A DNA stretch of 64,000 nt, taken from Paraburkholderia caffeinilytica (GTDB taxonomy: Bacteria > Pseudomonadota > Gammaproteobacteria > Burkholderiales > Burkholderiaceae). The DNA lies in assembly GCF_003368325.1 (NCBI RefSeq), contig NZ_CP031466.1:1178001-1242000 (forward strand), given 5' to 3'. Of the stretch, positions 1 to 7,865 are shown piece after piece (the stretch's first letter is position 1; each line of letters starts with the position of its first letter). A model generated the notes under the pieces. It had not been told where the DNA came from, did not search any database, and worked only from the letters and a program-made list of their open reading frames with translations. The translations under genes were made by a program, and so were the position numbers.

Positions 1-1
1 C

Positions 2-637
2 GGGGTTTACATCGGTCAGTTCTGTCTCACGTCGATTACATGGTTCTTCCTGACATGGTTTCCCACGTACCTCATCGAAGCCAAAGGTATGTCGATTCTC
101 AAGGTCGGCGTCGCAGCAGCGATACCCGCGGTGGCTGGGTGCCTCGGAGGCCTCATCGGTGGACTGTGGTCCGACTGGATGCTCAAGCGTGGATTCAGTC
201 TTACGGCAGCGCGAAAGACGCCGATCATCACCGGCCTCGTGTTGTCCAGCACGATCGTCGCGGCGAATTACATCCACTCGACCACGGCTGTGATCCTCGT
301 GATGTCGCTTGCTTTCTTCGCGAAGGGCGTTGGCAATCTCGGATGGTGCATCGTCGGCGACGTCTCGCCGAAACACGCGATGGGCATCAGCGGCGGCATC
401 TTCAATCTCTGCGGCAACCTCGCGAGCATCGTTACGCCACTGGCCATCGGCTGGATGATCAGGAGCACGGGTTCGTTCGAGGTCGCACTCACCTATGTCG
501 CGGCGCTCTCGCTGCTCGGCGCTTTCTCGTATCTGTTCATTGTCGGCAAGCTCAAACGCCTGGAGGAGGGGGAGTCCGACGGGACTTCGCCCAAGAGTGC
601 GCCTGTTACCGGCTTGAACCCACGCCACGGCAACTGA
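2..637 (+). CDS. MFS transporter, sugar-acid (ACS) type, C-terminal part
   Basis: This is an open frame running in from the left edge, so the N-terminal half lies outside the window. The visible 211 residues contain at least five hydrophobic segments and short charged loops such as WSDWMLKRG and the KLKRLEEGE tail, as in the second half of anion:cation symporters (GudP, DgoT, ExuT group). The next gene, 39 bp downstream on the same strand, is a sugar-acid dehydratase of the enolase superfamily. A hexarate or hexonate permease is therefore the best inference. The substrate cannot be read from the fragment. Confidence 0.8.
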   Translation, partial: GVYIGQFCLTSITWFFLTWFPTYLIEAKGMSILKVGVAAAIPAVAGCLGGLIGGLWSDWMLKRGFSLTAARKTPIITGLVLSSTIVAANYIHSTTAVILVMSLAFFAKGVGNLGWCIVGDVSPKHAMGISGGIFNLCGNLASIVTPLAIGWMIRSTGSFEVALTYVAALSLLGAFSYLFIVGKLKRLEEGESDGTSPKSAPVTGLNPRHGN

Positions 638-676
638 CGCCGTGAATCAAGCTCTCTCCCGCAAAGGATAACGTTC

Positions 677-1837
677 ATGATCGCTACCAGCTCCCTCGCT
701 TCTGGCGCTTCAAGTGACCAGATCAAATGGATTCGTATTGCATCGACCATTCTCCCGTTGGCCAACCCCATCAGCGATGCCAAGGTCTTGACGGGTCGCC
801 AGAAGCCGATGACGGAAATTGTCATCCTGTTCGTCGAGATCGAAACGGCCGATGGTCATCGCGGTCTCGGTTTCAGTTATTCGAAGCGCGCCGGTGGGCC
901 GGGTCAGTTTGCCCACGCAAAAGAGATTGCGCCCGTATTGCTCGGTGAAGACCCGAGCGACATCGCCCGGCTGTGGGACAAGCTTGCGTGGGCGGGCGCC
1001 TCGGTTGGACGCAGCGGTATGGCCGCACAGGCGATCGGTGCATTCGATGTTGCGCTATGGGATCTGAAAGCAAAGCGGGCAAACCTGTCGCTCGCGAAAC
1101 TGCTCGGCGCACACCGCGATTCTGTGCGTTGCTACAACACGTCGGGTGGCTTTCTCCACACGCCGCTCGACGAGTTGTTGACGAATACGGATGCGTCGCG
1201 CGAGAAGGGCATTGGCGGCATCAAGCTGAAGGTGGGCCAGCCCGACTGTGCGCTGGACATTCATCGCGTGCAAACTGTCCGCAAGCATCTGGGCGACACC
1301 TTCCCGCTGATGGTCGATGCGAATCAGCAATGGGACCGGCCCACAGCGCAGCGCATGTGCCGCACATTCGAGCAATACAACCTGGTATGGATCGAAGAGC
1401 CGCTCGATTGCTACGACGCCGAGGGCCACGCGGCGCTCGCCGCGCAGTTCGACACGCCGATTGCCACGGGCGAGATGCTGACCAGCGTTTCAGAGCATTG
1501 GGAGTTCATCCGACAGCGCTCGGCTGATTATCTGATGCCGGACGCGCCTCGCGTCGGCGGTATCACCCCGTTCCTGAAGGTAGCGACTCTAGCCGACCAC
1601 GCGGGACTGATGCTGGCGCCTCACTTTGCGATGGAACTCCACGTGCATCTTGCAGCCTGCTATTCGCGCGAGCCGTGGGTCGAACACTTCGAGTGGCTCG
1701 AGCCGTTGTTCAATGAGCGACTCGAGACCCGCAATGGCCGGATGATTGTGCCGACGCGCCCGGGGCTCGGCTTGACGCTCAGCGATCGCGTTGCCGGCTG
1801 GACCGCACAGGAAGCGGAAGTCGGGACCCGCGCGTAA
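677..1837 (+). CDS. Mandelate racemase-family sugar-acid dehydratase, L-talarate/galactarate dehydratase-like
   Basis: This 386-residue enolase-superfamily enzyme probably dehydrates a hexaric acid (galactarate or talarate) to a keto-deoxy acid. Visible catalytic features are the K-x-K base motif (K183 and K185 in KLKVGQP), metal ligands D214 (VDANQQW), E240 (WIEEPLD) and E266 (ATGEM), and H316 (APHFAMELH). These residues keep the spacing of characterised TalrD/GalrD enzymes, shifted by about 12. It follows an MFS sugar-acid transporter by 39 bp, probably in one transcript. Specificity for galactarate over another acid sugar is inferred; other mandelate-racemase enzymes share this scaffold. 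Confidence 0.82.
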   Translation: MIATSSLASGASSDQIKWIRIASTILPLANPISDAKVLTGRQKPMTEIVILFVEIETADGHRGLGFSYSKRAGGPGQFAHAKEIAPVLLGEDPSDIARLWDKLAWAGASVGRSGMAAQAIGAFDVALWDLKAKRANLSLAKLLGAHRDSVRCYNTSGGFLHTPLDELLTNTDASREKGIGGIKLKVGQPDCALDIHRVQTVRKHLGDTFPLMVDANQQWDRPTAQRMCRTFEQYNLVWIEEPLDCYDAEGHAALAAQFDTPIATGEMLTSVSEHWEFIRQRSADYLMPDAPRVGGITPFLKVATLADHAGLMLAPHFAMELHVHLAACYSREPWVEHFEWLEPLFNERLETRNGRMIVPTRPGLGLTLSDRVAGWTAQEAEVGTRA

Positions 1838-2051
1838 GTTGTTCACGCCAATGTCCCCGCCCAACGTCGGGGACTTGTCTCATGTGTGAATGTACTAGCG
1901 GGAGCACGGTAAGCAGGCGCGTCACTGCGTTCAGCTTGGGAGGCGACCATGAACAGGCGTCAAAGATGATGGAGTATTGGAGGAAGCCTGCTGCCGGCTT
2001 TGTCACGTTACCAGGGTGGTCGCGTAGAATCGGGAAATGAATAAATCCAGA

Positions 2052-2210
2052 TAGGGTATAGCTGCAATCCTTGCCATCCAACCGGTAGTCAAATTTCCAC
2101 ACCGTCGAACCTGAGACCGACACCCGCAGATACATGGAGTCGCGGTCGCGGATCTTATAGGGCTTGTCTTGCGGTTTGGCGTTCAGCAGCAGCGGGTAGG
2201 TTAGCTTCAT
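2052..2210 (-). pseudogene. Truncated tyrosine integrase, arm-binding N-terminal fragment
   Basis: The first 53 residues read MKLTYPLLLNAKP, then KPYKIRDRDSMYLRV, SGSTVWKFDYRLDGK and YTL. That is the N-terminal arm-DNA-binding domain (DUF4102-like) of phage P4-type integrases. A good ribosome site (GAGGAG, 7 nt before ATG) is retained. After residue 53 the similarity stops and the frame runs into unrelated sequence that overlaps the end of the dehydratase gene, so the catalytic domain (R-H-R-Y) is absent. It starts 21 bp beyond the stop of the desaturase gene. I read it as the scar of a lost or decayed integrative element. Confidence 0.72.
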
Positions 2211-2231
2211 GGCGTTCTCCTCGACGGACAA

Positions 2232-3242
2232 CTACATGATTTTCACCCGCAATTTACCCGCAAAACTGCCGGAAGCAGGTGGATTACTCTGGGTCGAGTC
2301 GGATAGATCTCTATAAACCGGAGGGGCGGCCAGGGCGAATGCGTAGAGCCTCAGCCATTCGCTATAACCCTTTACGAGAAAGCCTCCTGAGCGTTCTATG
2401 TACTGCTGCCGGGACGTTTCATAGACCCCCCGAATTGCAAACCACGGCACATGCGGCAAGTCATGATGAACCAGATGATAGTTGTTGTTCAGAAACAGCA
2501 GCCTCCAGAACCACGCCGCCTCGTTAATGACAGTGCGATGCTCCGGAGCATGTGCCGCACGATGCTCCTGAAACGAACGAATCGAGCCCAACGACAACGA
2601 CCCATAACCCGCACCGACGATAAAGGTCCACGCCGGAATTCCGCAACTGCGTTGAAGCCACACGGTCAGTGCGACTAGCGCGGGCAGATGCGCGAGCCAC
2701 ACCGGCACGTCGCGCCAATCGCCGCGTTTGAATTTGTCGAGCGCATCCGCACTCATTGCCGCGATGGAAAAAGCCGGTCCAACCAGCAGACGGCCAATAA
2801 ACGTATTGCGGAAGGTCAGCAGCGCGCGCATCGCGAAACCCGCGCGTTGCCACACACGCTGACTGACGAAATAGCTCTCGGGATCGCGCTCCGGAAGCGT
2901 CAGATGCGGATCGTCGTGATGCTGAAGATGCGAATCACGATAGACGCCATACGGAAACCACACCGCGAGCGGCGCGAATCCCAACAGTGCGTTGAAGTGC
3001 GGCGAACGCGTCGGATGGCCGTGCAGCAGTTCATGTTGCAAGGACATGTACCACGTGCCGAACAACGCCAGCAGCGTGGTGGTCAGTGGCAGGCCGAGCA
3101 CGCGCGCATGTGTTGCCACGCTGAACCATCCACCGTAGATTGTGGCGATCAGCAGCCACGTTGGCCATTGCGTGCGCCATGTCCAGCTTGCAGCCTGTTG
3201 AGCGAGTGCGTTGCGTTGCGTGTCGTCGAGGTAAATCGCCAT
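2232..3242 (-). CDS. Membrane fatty acid desaturase
   Basis: This 336-residue membrane di-iron enzyme has the three histidine boxes of the FA_desaturase superfamily: H70-ELL-H74, H105-LQ-HH109 and H256-LV-HH260, with an extra H227 in QEHRAAH. Hydrophobic segments at about 27-45, 50-68, 85-100 and 185-215 fit the usual four-helix arrangement. It would insert a double bond, or oxygenate, an acyl or lipid substrate at the inner membrane using electrons from a ferredoxin-like partner. The last dozen residues (FAGKLRVKIM) are encoded by integrase-adjacent DNA with ACCCGCAA repeats, so the native C-terminus may have been replaced. Regiospecificity is unknown. Confidence 0.88.
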   Translation of the reverse strand: MAIYLDDTQRNALAQQAASWTWRTQWPTWLLIATIYGGWFSVATHARVLGLPLTTTLLALFGTWYMSLQHELLHGHPTRSPHFNALLGFAPLAVWFPYGVYRDSHLQHHDDPHLTLPERDPESYFVSQRVWQRAGFAMRALLTFRNTFIGRLLVGPAFSIAAMSADALDKFKRGDWRDVPVWLAHLPALVALTVWLQRSCGIPAWTFIVGAGYGSLSLGSIRSFQEHRAAHAPEHRTVINEAAWFWRLLFLNNNYHLVHHDLPHVPWFAIRGVYETSRQQYIERSGGFLVKGYSEWLRLYAFALAAPPVYRDLSDSTQSNPPASGSFAGKLRVKIM

Positions 3243-3466
3243 CGGCTGGATCGGTCGGAATGGTGGTTTAGACCGATCCTACTGACCCGTTCACCCGACC
3301 AGAACCATTTTGTTCAGCAATGCATCTGCCTGTATGTGCAAAGGCGGGTGCAAAAGCGGGAGGACACATCGCCAGCCCTTATGCAGCGACAGGTCGCCGT
3401 CGCCTGGCGTTCAGACGGCCTTACAGGATTCTCGCGGATCCTGTCCGGTTGATCGGCAACAGACGC

Positions 3467-4243
3467 TCATTCTCCATCCGCCACGCGGCACGCATGATCG
3501 AGCAAGCCCTCCGCCGAACCGCTGCCGTTGTCGACATCGAGGCCGCTATTCACGACGAGCCAGCCGTCCTTCTCCGCCGACGGTCCCGCACCGGTCACGA
3601 GGATGGTTTGCATGGCCATCGCCGCAGCGTCTTTGTTGTCACGCGCGACAATGCGAAACGGATTGTTCGCCTGAGTGAGCGAGGTGACGCGCATGATCCG
3701 GTAGCGTTGGCCGTCGAGCGTATCCCAGCGCCACTCGCCAGGCGTGTCCTTTGCGTGACGCGCGAGGGCGTCGCTCGCCTTGCCTTGCATGCAATCGATA
3801 TGGATATGCAGCTGGTTTTGCGTGCGGCGGAATGGCGAGTTGATCTCGAGGCCGAGTTGGTTGTCGGGCAGGGTGCGCTTGACCGACTTCTCCACATAGA
3901 GCCGCGATACCCACGCGTCGTCCCAGTAGTTTGGTGCATTCGGCGTCAGTACGAACGGGCTTTCTATGCCGGTGACGCGGTCGGTCGGAATCAGCAGATG
4001 CTGCGAGCGGCCGACAATGTCCTTCAGGATTGCATAGCGTTTGTCGAGATCGACAATCGTGCATTGGCCCGGCGTGCCGGTGGCCTGTTGCGACGGCACG
4101 CAGCGCACATCGACGATTTTCCAGAGCGCGTTCGAATCGACTGCGGCAAGGCGCGTGCATGAGGTGGCGGTGAAGGCGACCGCCAATACCGCAACGGTGC
4201 GCACGAGCATGTGCCGAAGGCGGGTGGGTTTGAGCAGGTTCAT
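3467..4243 (-). CDS. cdh: CDP-diacylglycerol diphosphatase
   Basis: The product, about 258 residues, hydrolyses CDP-diacylglycerol to phosphatidate and CMP in phospholipid turnover. A positively charged N-terminus is followed by a hydrophobic stretch (VAVLAVAFTA) that acts as a signal anchor, as in E. coli Cdh. The HIT-like signature NQLHIHIDCM and the downstream GEWRW match the Cdh family, and the length is normal. Several starts are possible (GTG at 4261, ATG at 4249 or 4243) and none has a clear ribosome site; 4243 is chosen because it still covers the whole signal anchor. It lies downstream of the amidase gene on the same strand, separated by a 12-bp repeat tract. Confidence 0.85.
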   Translation of the reverse strand: MNLLKPTRLRHMLVRTVAVLAVAFTATSCTRLAAVDSNALWKIVDVRCVPSQQATGTPGQCTIVDLDKRYAILKDIVGRSQHLLIPTDRVTGIESPFVLTPNAPNYWDDAWVSRLYVEKSVKRTLPDNQLGLEINSPFRRTQNQLHIHIDCMQGKASDALARHAKDTPGEWRWDTLDGQRYRIMRVTSLTQANNPFRIVARDNKDAAAMAMQTILVTGAGPSAEKDGWLVVNSGLDVDNGSGSAEGLLDHACRVADGE

Positions 4244-4276
4244 CGGCATGCGGATCGGCACTTTTTTATCGTAATG

Positions 4277-4370
4277 TTCAACGGCGTTTTCAACGGCATC
4301 TTTAGTGGCGTCTTCAACAGCACTTTCAATGCATCTTCAGCGGCACTTTCAATGCACGCTCAACGGCATC
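4277..4370. repeat. Degenerate 12-bp tandem repeat, about 8 units
   Basis: The spacer between the amidase stop and cdh consists of consecutive units close to TTCAACGGCATC. Starts are at 4277, 4289, 4301, 4313, 4325 (11 bp), 4336, 4348 and 4360 (11 bp). Four units differ from the consensus at only one to three positions. The tract sits just upstream of the cdh start, on its 5' side. It has no long inverted symmetry. Whether it is regulatory, or a relic of replication slippage in a lost coding sequence, cannot be told. Confidence 0.75.
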
Positions 4371-4380
4371 TCCAAAGCCA

Positions 4381-5835
4381 TCAGAGCACCGGCGCCGGCA
4401 GCACACCGAGCAATTGCTCGACGGCCACGCCGATCGCCAGCAGCCGCCGGTCCTCGCCGAGCGGGCCATCCAGTTCCAGCCCGACCGGCAAGCCGCCAGC
4501 GGTCATTCCCGCCGCCAGCGACAAGCCCGGAATGCCGGACGTGCTGGCCGGGTCGGTATTGCGCAGGAACGCCTCCATCGTATCGAGCGGCGCGGCGCCA
4601 TCGATCGATACCGTCGACGAGCCGTGCAGGTCGTCGATCGGCACCGCGGCGAGGCGCGTGGTCGGAAACAGCAGCGCATCCAGACGCTCATCCGCGAAAG
4701 TCGCTGCGACATACTGCTGCAAGCGCGGCCGCCATTGCTTCAGCGCTGCGTCGTATTGGGCGCCGAGCACGTCGGCGAGGATGTCGTCGTAGATCGCGCG
4801 CACGTCCGGGCTCGCGATGCGGGCCGCCATTTCGCTGACCGTCTTGACCGGCGCATTGTTGGCGACGAGCCAGGCGAGGACGTCCGCGCGCGCCTCATGG
4901 ATCGCGATCGGGCCGCCGACCAGTCCGTTCAAGGTCTCCAGCTCGCTCATCGCGACCGGCACGAAGGTGACGCCCGCCTGTTCGAGGCGGCGCAAGGCGG
5001 CACGCGCGACGTCTTCGACCTGCTTTTCGAGGCCTTCCCAGAGCGGTTCGGGAAGGCCGATACGCAAGCCGCTCAGCGCGAGCGCGGGTAACGGTCCTGC
5101 ACCGGTGATCACGCCGTCGAGCAAAGCGATATCGGCGACCGTGCGCGCCATCGGCCCCACCGTGTCACGCGTATGGCTGATCGGCACGACGGCGTCCGGG
5201 TCGTGATAGCGCCGTTCGGCGCCACCGTTACCGACTGACGGACGAAACCCCGCGATACCGGTCAACGCGGCCGGAATGCGAGTCGAGCCGCCGGTGTCGG
5301 TGCCCAGGCCCGCGGGCACGATGCGCGCGGCGATCGCGGCGGCGGTGCCGCCGGACGAGCCGCCGGGAATCAGTGTGGGGTCGTACGGGTTGCGCACCGG
5401 CCCGGCGTGCGTGGCGAAGTTCGTGCTGGTGATGCCGAACGCGAGTTCGTGCATGTTGGCTTTGCCGAGGACGATCGCGCCGGCATCGAGAAGCCGTTGT
5501 ACCGAAGGCGCGTTCGTCGCCGGCACGAAACCTTCCAAAGCAGGCGTGCCCGCCGAGGTCTGCAAGCCGGCCGTGTTGATGTTGTCCTTCACGACGATGG
5601 GCAAACCGGCGAGCGGCAATGGCGCTTTTGCTGCGGGCGGCAACGCATCGATGCGCTGCGCGGCGGCCAGCGCGCCGTCGAGGTCGAGCGTGGTGAGCGC
5701 ATTGAGGCTCGAGAGCGACGCCGCGCGTGCCAGCAGCGTGGCCATATAGTCGGCGGCCTTGAGGCGTCCGGACTGGATCGCGGCGACCGCTTCCGTTGCG
5801 GTTAGGGCCAACTGTTGATCGACGGTCCATGTCAT
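4381..5835 (-). CDS. Amidase-signature family hydrolase, indoleacetamide hydrolase-like
   Basis: This 484-residue enzyme of the amidase signature family hydrolyses a carboxylic amide to acid and ammonia. The Ser-cisSer-Lys triad is visible: K83 (VVKDNI), S160 in GGSSGGT and S184 in DTGGSTRIPA. Overall arrangement and length resemble IaaH-type indoleacetamide hydrolases, which would link it to auxin formation in plant-associated bacteria, but the family is broad and no tryptophan monooxygenase gene is nearby. An AAGGAG ribosome site lies 10 nt before ATG. The substrate is an inference only. Confidence 0.85.
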   Translation of the reverse strand: MTWTVDQQLALTATEAVAAIQSGRLKAADYMATLLARAASLSSLNALTTLDLDGALAAAQRIDALPPAAKAPLPLAGLPIVVKDNINTAGLQTSAGTPALEGFVPATNAPSVQRLLDAGAIVLGKANMHELAFGITSTNFATHAGPVRNPYDPTLIPGGSSGGTAAAIAARIVPAGLGTDTGGSTRIPAALTGIAGFRPSVGNGGAERRYHDPDAVVPISHTRDTVGPMARTVADIALLDGVITGAGPLPALALSGLRIGLPEPLWEGLEKQVEDVARAALRRLEQAGVTFVPVAMSELETLNGLVGGPIAIHEARADVLAWLVANNAPVKTVSEMAARIASPDVRAIYDDILADVLGAQYDAALKQWRPRLQQYVAATFADERLDALLFPTTRLAAVPIDDLHGSSTVSIDGAAPLDTMEAFLRNTDPASTSGIPGLSLAAGMTAGGLPVGLELDGPLGEDRRLLAIGVAVEQLLGVLPAPVL

Positions 5836-6016
5836 CGCGGGCGTCTCCTTGAGCTGAGGTGTCGCCTATTCTGGCACAGCCGCCTAAGTATCGACGCCGG
5901 GTGGCGCAAGGTGGCCCGCGTTCGCCGGGTTGCCGACGCAGCGCGATCAGCGTGTTGGGGCGTTGCGCGCGCGACCGGCGTGACCGCCTGGGCGCGATCG
6001 GACCGGCCTGCCGGCG

Positions 6017-6232
6017 TTACTTGCGGCTGTCGATCCACATGCGTCCCCAACGGAACGCATAGGCGAGCGCGTGCTCTTCGTCGAAGAAGTAATCGAGTGC
6101 GTCGAATGAGTAGGCCTGGCCCTGGCTTGCAGACGTTTTCTCGATAGTCAGGTTGGCGGCGAACAGGCCGTTGGGCAGTCGTTGTGCAGCCGGTGCGACT
6201 TCGTAGCCCTTGTAGCGGATATGTGGATTCAT
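6017..6232 (-). CDS. Small conserved protein, CV_2116/DUF6566-like
   Basis: This 71-residue protein begins IRYKGYEVAP and ends AYAFRWGRMWIDSRK. The layout is a Y-x-G-[YF]-E-[IV] strand motif near the N-terminus and an A-x3-GR-x-[WF]-ID helix end. It recurs in the protein at 25545-25859 and, more weakly, at 60116-60397. No transmembrane segment or cysteine motif is present. The ATG at 6232 is chosen because the family motif starts seven residues later; upstream in-frame starts up to 6307 exist but add no recognisable sequence. Function unknown. Confidence 0.65.
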   Translation of the reverse strand: MNPHIRYKGYEVAPAAQRLPNGLFAANLTIEKTSASQGQAYSFDALDYFFDEEHALAYAFRWGRMWIDSRK

Positions 6233-6725
6233 GATCGTGGCAGTGAGTATGCCCGCGTGTGTTGCTAAAGAGCCGGTGCGCGGGACACAACCCTGTGCGT
6301 CGGGCAACCGGTGGGTGAGCGGGCAGGATCAAGCGTAGGCCGCGCCACGCAGCGGGTGAACCAATCTTTCGTCGTAAGCAAATCAGCGAGGTTCGGGAAC
6401 GGTCTTCAGGAGGCCGGATCGGACCATAGTCGCAGCGTTCGAACACACTATCCGGCGTTGCGGGCGAATGGTCTGTTGTGTGGCGCACGGTTTGGGCGAG
6501 CGGACGCGCGAGCGCGTTCGAACGCGCACGGCGGGGCTTGGGTCGGCCTTGAAAGTATCTTTCGGGGATGCTGCGGTTGACACGGAACCGGGGTAGGCGC
6601 ATCTGTGCGCCGGATGGTTCGGCGAGGCAGCGGGATGCTTGCCGCCTCTGTGCGGGCGCGGGTGCGTCGGGGACCGCAAGAGCGGATCCCCGGCGCCGTA
6701 TGCGAAGGCGCTAACCGCTAAACCG
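6233..6725. other. Gene-poor spacer
   Basis: About 490 bp between the FMN reductase gene end and the small CV_2116-like gene, both on the minus strand. Open frames here have no ribosome site and unlikely composition. It presumably holds the promoter of the small gene, but I see no convincing -35/-10 pair, terminator or structured RNA. Confidence 0.5.
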
Positions 6726-7385
6726 CTAAACCGCGTGCAGCAATCGGGCGGGTTGCGCTTCCTTGACTGCATTGCCGATCGGCGCGGCCGTCGGCGTGCG
6801 ATGCGCGTTGAACGCCAGGGCGAATTGCGCGGCCTGATGGCCGACCGTGGCGAGCTGATCGACGACCTTGGCGTCGGAACAGGTGTCGACGGTGTCGAAA
6901 CGCGTTTCCAGCGTGTTGATCCCGGCGCCGAACGGCGTCGGCCAGCCGCGCAATGCGTGGACGATCGAGCGCAGCGAAGTCAGCACCGAGCCGGCCGCCT
7001 GCCAGCCATAAGCGGTGACGATGCAGCCGACCGCGCGGCCATCCAGATACGGCCGTTCGTCGGCGCGCAGCTCCTCGAGCGTGTCGAGCGCGTTCTTGAC
7101 GAGGCCCGAGACGCCGCCGTGATAGCCGGGCGTCGCGATGATCAGCGCGTCCGCATGGCGCACGGCCTCGATCAGTTCCAGCTGCTCGGCGGTGCGTTGA
7201 GGGTTTTCCGGCGCGTAGTGGGGCAGGCTATGCAGGAAGGTGCCGCCGAACAGCCGGGTAGTCGCGCCCGCGGCTTCCGCGCCGCGCAGCGCAAAGCCGA
7301 GCGCGCGCTCGGTCGACGAGGCCGCGCGTGTCGTGCCGCCGATGCCGATGACAAGCGGGCGGCGGTGATGATCGAAACTGGTCAA
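6726..7385 (-). CDS. NADPH-dependent FMN reductase-family flavoprotein
   Basis: About 219 residues with a flavodoxin-like fold. The Rossmann-type start VIGIGGTTRAASSTERAL binds FMN phosphate, and TPGYHGGVSGLVKNALD is the typical second FMN-binding loop of SsuE/ChrR-type reductases. It probably reduces flavin or quinones with NAD(P)H in the cytosol. The start is read as TTG at 7385 because AGGAG lies 7 nt upstream; a GTG at 7412 extends the frame by nine residues but has no ribosome site. No monooxygenase partner is adjacent, so the electron acceptor is unknown. Confidence 0.8.
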   Translation of the reverse strand: MTSFDHHRRPLVIGIGGTTRAASSTERALGFALRGAEAAGATTRLFGGTFLHSLPHYAPENPQRTAEQLELIEAVRHADALIIATPGYHGGVSGLVKNALDTLEELRADERPYLDGRAVGCIVTAYGWQAAGSVLTSLRSIVHALRGWPTPFGAGINTLETRFDTVDTCSDAKVVDQLATVGHQAAQFALAFNAHRTPTAAPIGNAVKEAQPARLLHAV

Positions 7386-7659
7386 CGAAATGCTCCTTCG
7401 GTAGCGGCTCACGGAACGCTGGCGCGGGGTTGCGCGAGAGACGAACCGGGGCGAACCGGACTTTGAAGTGTCATCTTAATGACCGCCGCGACCCGGGCGA
7501 AGCGACTTTTTGTTCTAACGATATAACCGCGCGAGGTTATCGGCGGCCCGGCGGGCTGTCCGGCGGATGTTTCGAAACCCTCGACACCTTCGAAACCAGC
7601 AGGCCGCCCTGTGCAATGCAGTTGAGGCGGCGCCGGATAAGCATATGGCGAACCATTGT

Positions 7660-7688
7660 TTGGGGGCGCGACGACACGCGGCTATGAT
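7660..7688 (+). promoter_or_regulatory. Candidate sigma70 promoter of a small RNA
   Basis: TTGGGG (7660-7665), 17 bp, then TATGAT (7683-7688). The -10 matches the consensus at 5 of 6 positions, the -35 at 3 of 6. Predicted start is near 7695, about 65 nt before a strong intrinsic terminator. No reading frame fits between them. Confidence 0.45.
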
Positions 7689-7694
7689 CGAGTC

Positions 7695-7761
7695 GTCTCC
7701 TCCATGACATCTCCTTGACATGGGACTCGGCCTCGCTACGACAGTGGCGGGGCCTTTTTTT
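7695..7761 (+). ncRNA. Candidate trans-acting small RNA with anti-SD motifs
   Basis: A predicted transcript of about 67 nt between a sigma70-like promoter and an intrinsic terminator. It carries TCTCCTCC (7696-7703) in the unpaired 5' end. A small hairpin CCATG/CATGG (7702-7706 with 7719-7723) has a 12-nt loop exposing TCTCCTT. C-rich anti-Shine-Dalgarno motifs in single-stranded loops are known from proteobacterial sRNAs, such as the alphaproteobacterial cuckoo family, that block ribosome binding sites. No homologue is recognised by me, and expression is inferred from promoter and terminator only. Confidence 0.5.
7729..7761 (+). terminator. Rho-independent terminator
   Basis: The 8-bp stem GGCCTCGC/GCGGGGCC (one T-G wobble) has a 10-nt loop and is followed directly by seven T residues. 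It lies upstream of the J-domain gene, with no plus-strand gene before it. That is why a small RNA is proposed here. Confidence 0.85.
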
Positions 7762-7865
7762 CGTCTGGTCCTTTCAGTGGCGCAGGCGCTCGCCGCTTCA
7801 CGATCAAGCCGTTTGTTGCATGCTACGATGGTCCGCGACGCGATTCACGGCGAGGCGAACAAGCA

